From Bog-159 sp963709155 (GTDB lineage Bacteria > Acidobacteriota > Terriglobia > Bryobacterales > Bryobacteraceae), in the NCBI GenBank assembly GCA_963709155.1, contig CAVPVD010000010.1, positions 682,001 to 746,000 on the forward strand: a stretch of DNA of 64,000 nucleotides. Direction: 5' to 3'. The translations under genes and the position numbers were made by a program. Below the pieces are notes generated by a model, which was given only the letters and a program-made list of their open reading frames with translations, ran no database searches and was not told the DNA's origin. This document shows positions 63,379 through 64,000 of the stretch, one piece after another. Position 1 is the first letter of the stretch; the number at the start of each line of letters is the position of its first letter.

Positions 63379-64000
63379 TTACCTTGTCCGAATCACCCGG
63401 CAGGGCGTTCCAAACGCGACCACCCCGTCGGGGATATCGTCCAATACCGTGGAGCCCGCGCCAACCAGGCTGCCCTCGCCGATCGAGATCCCCTGCACCA
63501 CCGTGGCTCCCATGCCGATCGCGCTGAAAGCGCCCAGCCGCACATTGCCTCCCGCGGCTGCATTAGGCTGGATGCAACTGAACGGCTCCAATACGTTGTC
63601 GTGATCGACCGAGGCGTTGGTATTCACATAGCAGAAATCGCCAATCCGGCTGCCCGGGTTGACCGTAACGCCCGCCATGATCGCGACGCCCTTGCCGATC
63701 TCGACCTCGCGCGCAATGCGCGCTGACGGATGGATGGCGCTTACAAAAATCAATTCCGGCGCAATGGACGCCACGCGCAACGCAACCTGGTGGCGAATCC
63801 GGTTGTCGCCGATCGCCACGATCGCCCGCCGCGCGCCGTATCTCGACATCAGCTCCGGAAGCCGGTCCTCTGAGCCAAAGACGGGATATCCCATCAACTC
63901 CGTGCCGGGACTTTTGTAGGTGTCGATCAGCCCCGCAATCCGCCAGACCGATTGCCGCTCGATGATGTCAATCAGCACCTTGGCGTGGCCGGACGCGCCA
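63379..64000 (-). CDS. NeuD-type sugar O/N-acyltransferase, N-terminus cut by the window
   Basis: The frame is still open at 64000, where it reads GASGHAK, the usual PglD/NeuD N-terminal Rossmann motif, so a few residues are lost. The C-terminal half is a left-handed beta helix of hexapeptide repeats (IGKGVAIMAGVTVNPGSRIGDF, VRLGAFSAIGMGATVVQG, IGEGSLVGAGSTVLDDIP). His in VDHDNVL is the likely catalytic base. It acylates the amino group made by a DegT-type aminotransferase, which is the next gene, so the pair probably makes an acylated amino sugar. Confidence 0.9.
   Translation of the reverse strand, partial: GASGHAKVLIDIIERQSVWRIAGLIDTYKSPGTELMGYPVFGSEDRLPELMSRYGARRAIVAIGDNRIRHQVALRVASIAPELIFVSAIHPSARIAREVEIGKGVAIMAGVTVNPGSRIGDFCYVNTNASVDHDNVLEPFSCIQPNAAAGGNVRLGAFSAIGMGATVVQGISIGEGSLVGAGSTVLDDIPDGVVAFGTPCRVIRTR

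Overview
The window looks like an Acidobacteriota chromosome, probably of the Solibacter/Bryobacterales type. This is inferred from gene content only: a very large macrolide-exporter-like permease with a PadR regulator, an ECF sigma factor overlapping a kinase-TPR gene, a VWFA-like secreted protein, small secreted lipocalin-like proteins, and generally high G+C. No rRNA or housekeeping marker is present to fix the taxonomy.

Layout. (1) 1-9.6 kb: a respiratory block with a split cytochrome b, an eight-haem c-type cytochrome, a cupredoxin protein, haem O synthase, an ABC exporter, a Sco1 copper chaperone and a VWFA-like protein, all on the plus strand and mostly overlapping. (2) 9.6-10.8 kb: a SerA-like dehydrogenase on the minus strand. 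(3) 10.9-16.0 kb: a compact type III-A CRISPR effector operon cas10-csm2-csm3-csm4-csm5. There is no CRISPR array, cas6, cas1/2 or CARF effector anywhere in the window. Its Cas10 begins directly at the first Palm domain (no HD nuclease), keeps GGDD, and its C-terminal domain lies in the +1 frame. (4) 16-24.5 kb: permease, FkbM methyltransferase, a propeller-phosphoesterase, a lectin-like/TIR-like protein and comM. Two decayed copies of the comM 3' half separate these genes, so the comM end looks like a repeatedly used insertion or rearrangement site. (5) 24.5-33.6 kb: accessory ground with wreckage of an HTH gene, a primase-polymerase, a ParB-DNA methylase, a Ser/Thr kinase and permease ends, plus intact genes for a G1 peptidase and a DUF3494 ice-binding-like protein. 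(6) 33.7-45.7 kb: a large permease with its PadR regulator, a FAD reductase, two MFS transporters (one frameshifted), a broken metallo-beta-lactamase, and a sulfotransfer block (ASST, frameshifted hydrolase, PAPS sulfotransferase). (7) 45.7-53.5 kb: an IS6 remnant, esterase, patatin, SDR, a serine-hydrolase of the beta-lactamase class divergent from a LysR regulator, and gene debris. (8) 53.8-57.6 kb: a sigma factor and kinase-TPR pair. (9) 58.2-59.7 kb: a decayed HsdR. (10) 60.4 kb to the end: tRNA-Leu(CAA) and a surface-sugar set (membrane-anchored epimerase, DegT aminotransferase, NeuD-type acyltransferase) running off the window.

The strongest candidate for an unusual system is the array-less, HD-less Csm complex. 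Csm3 retains its RNase aspartate and Cas10 retains GGDD, so the sequence predicts target-RNA cutting and possibly cyclic-oligoadenylate synthesis without the Cas10 DNase. Guides and downstream effectors would have to be supplied from elsewhere. Several otherwise intact genes carry single-base frameshifts (cas10, an MFS transporter, a hydrolase, perhaps the TIR-like gene). Real decay and assembly error cannot be told apart here.
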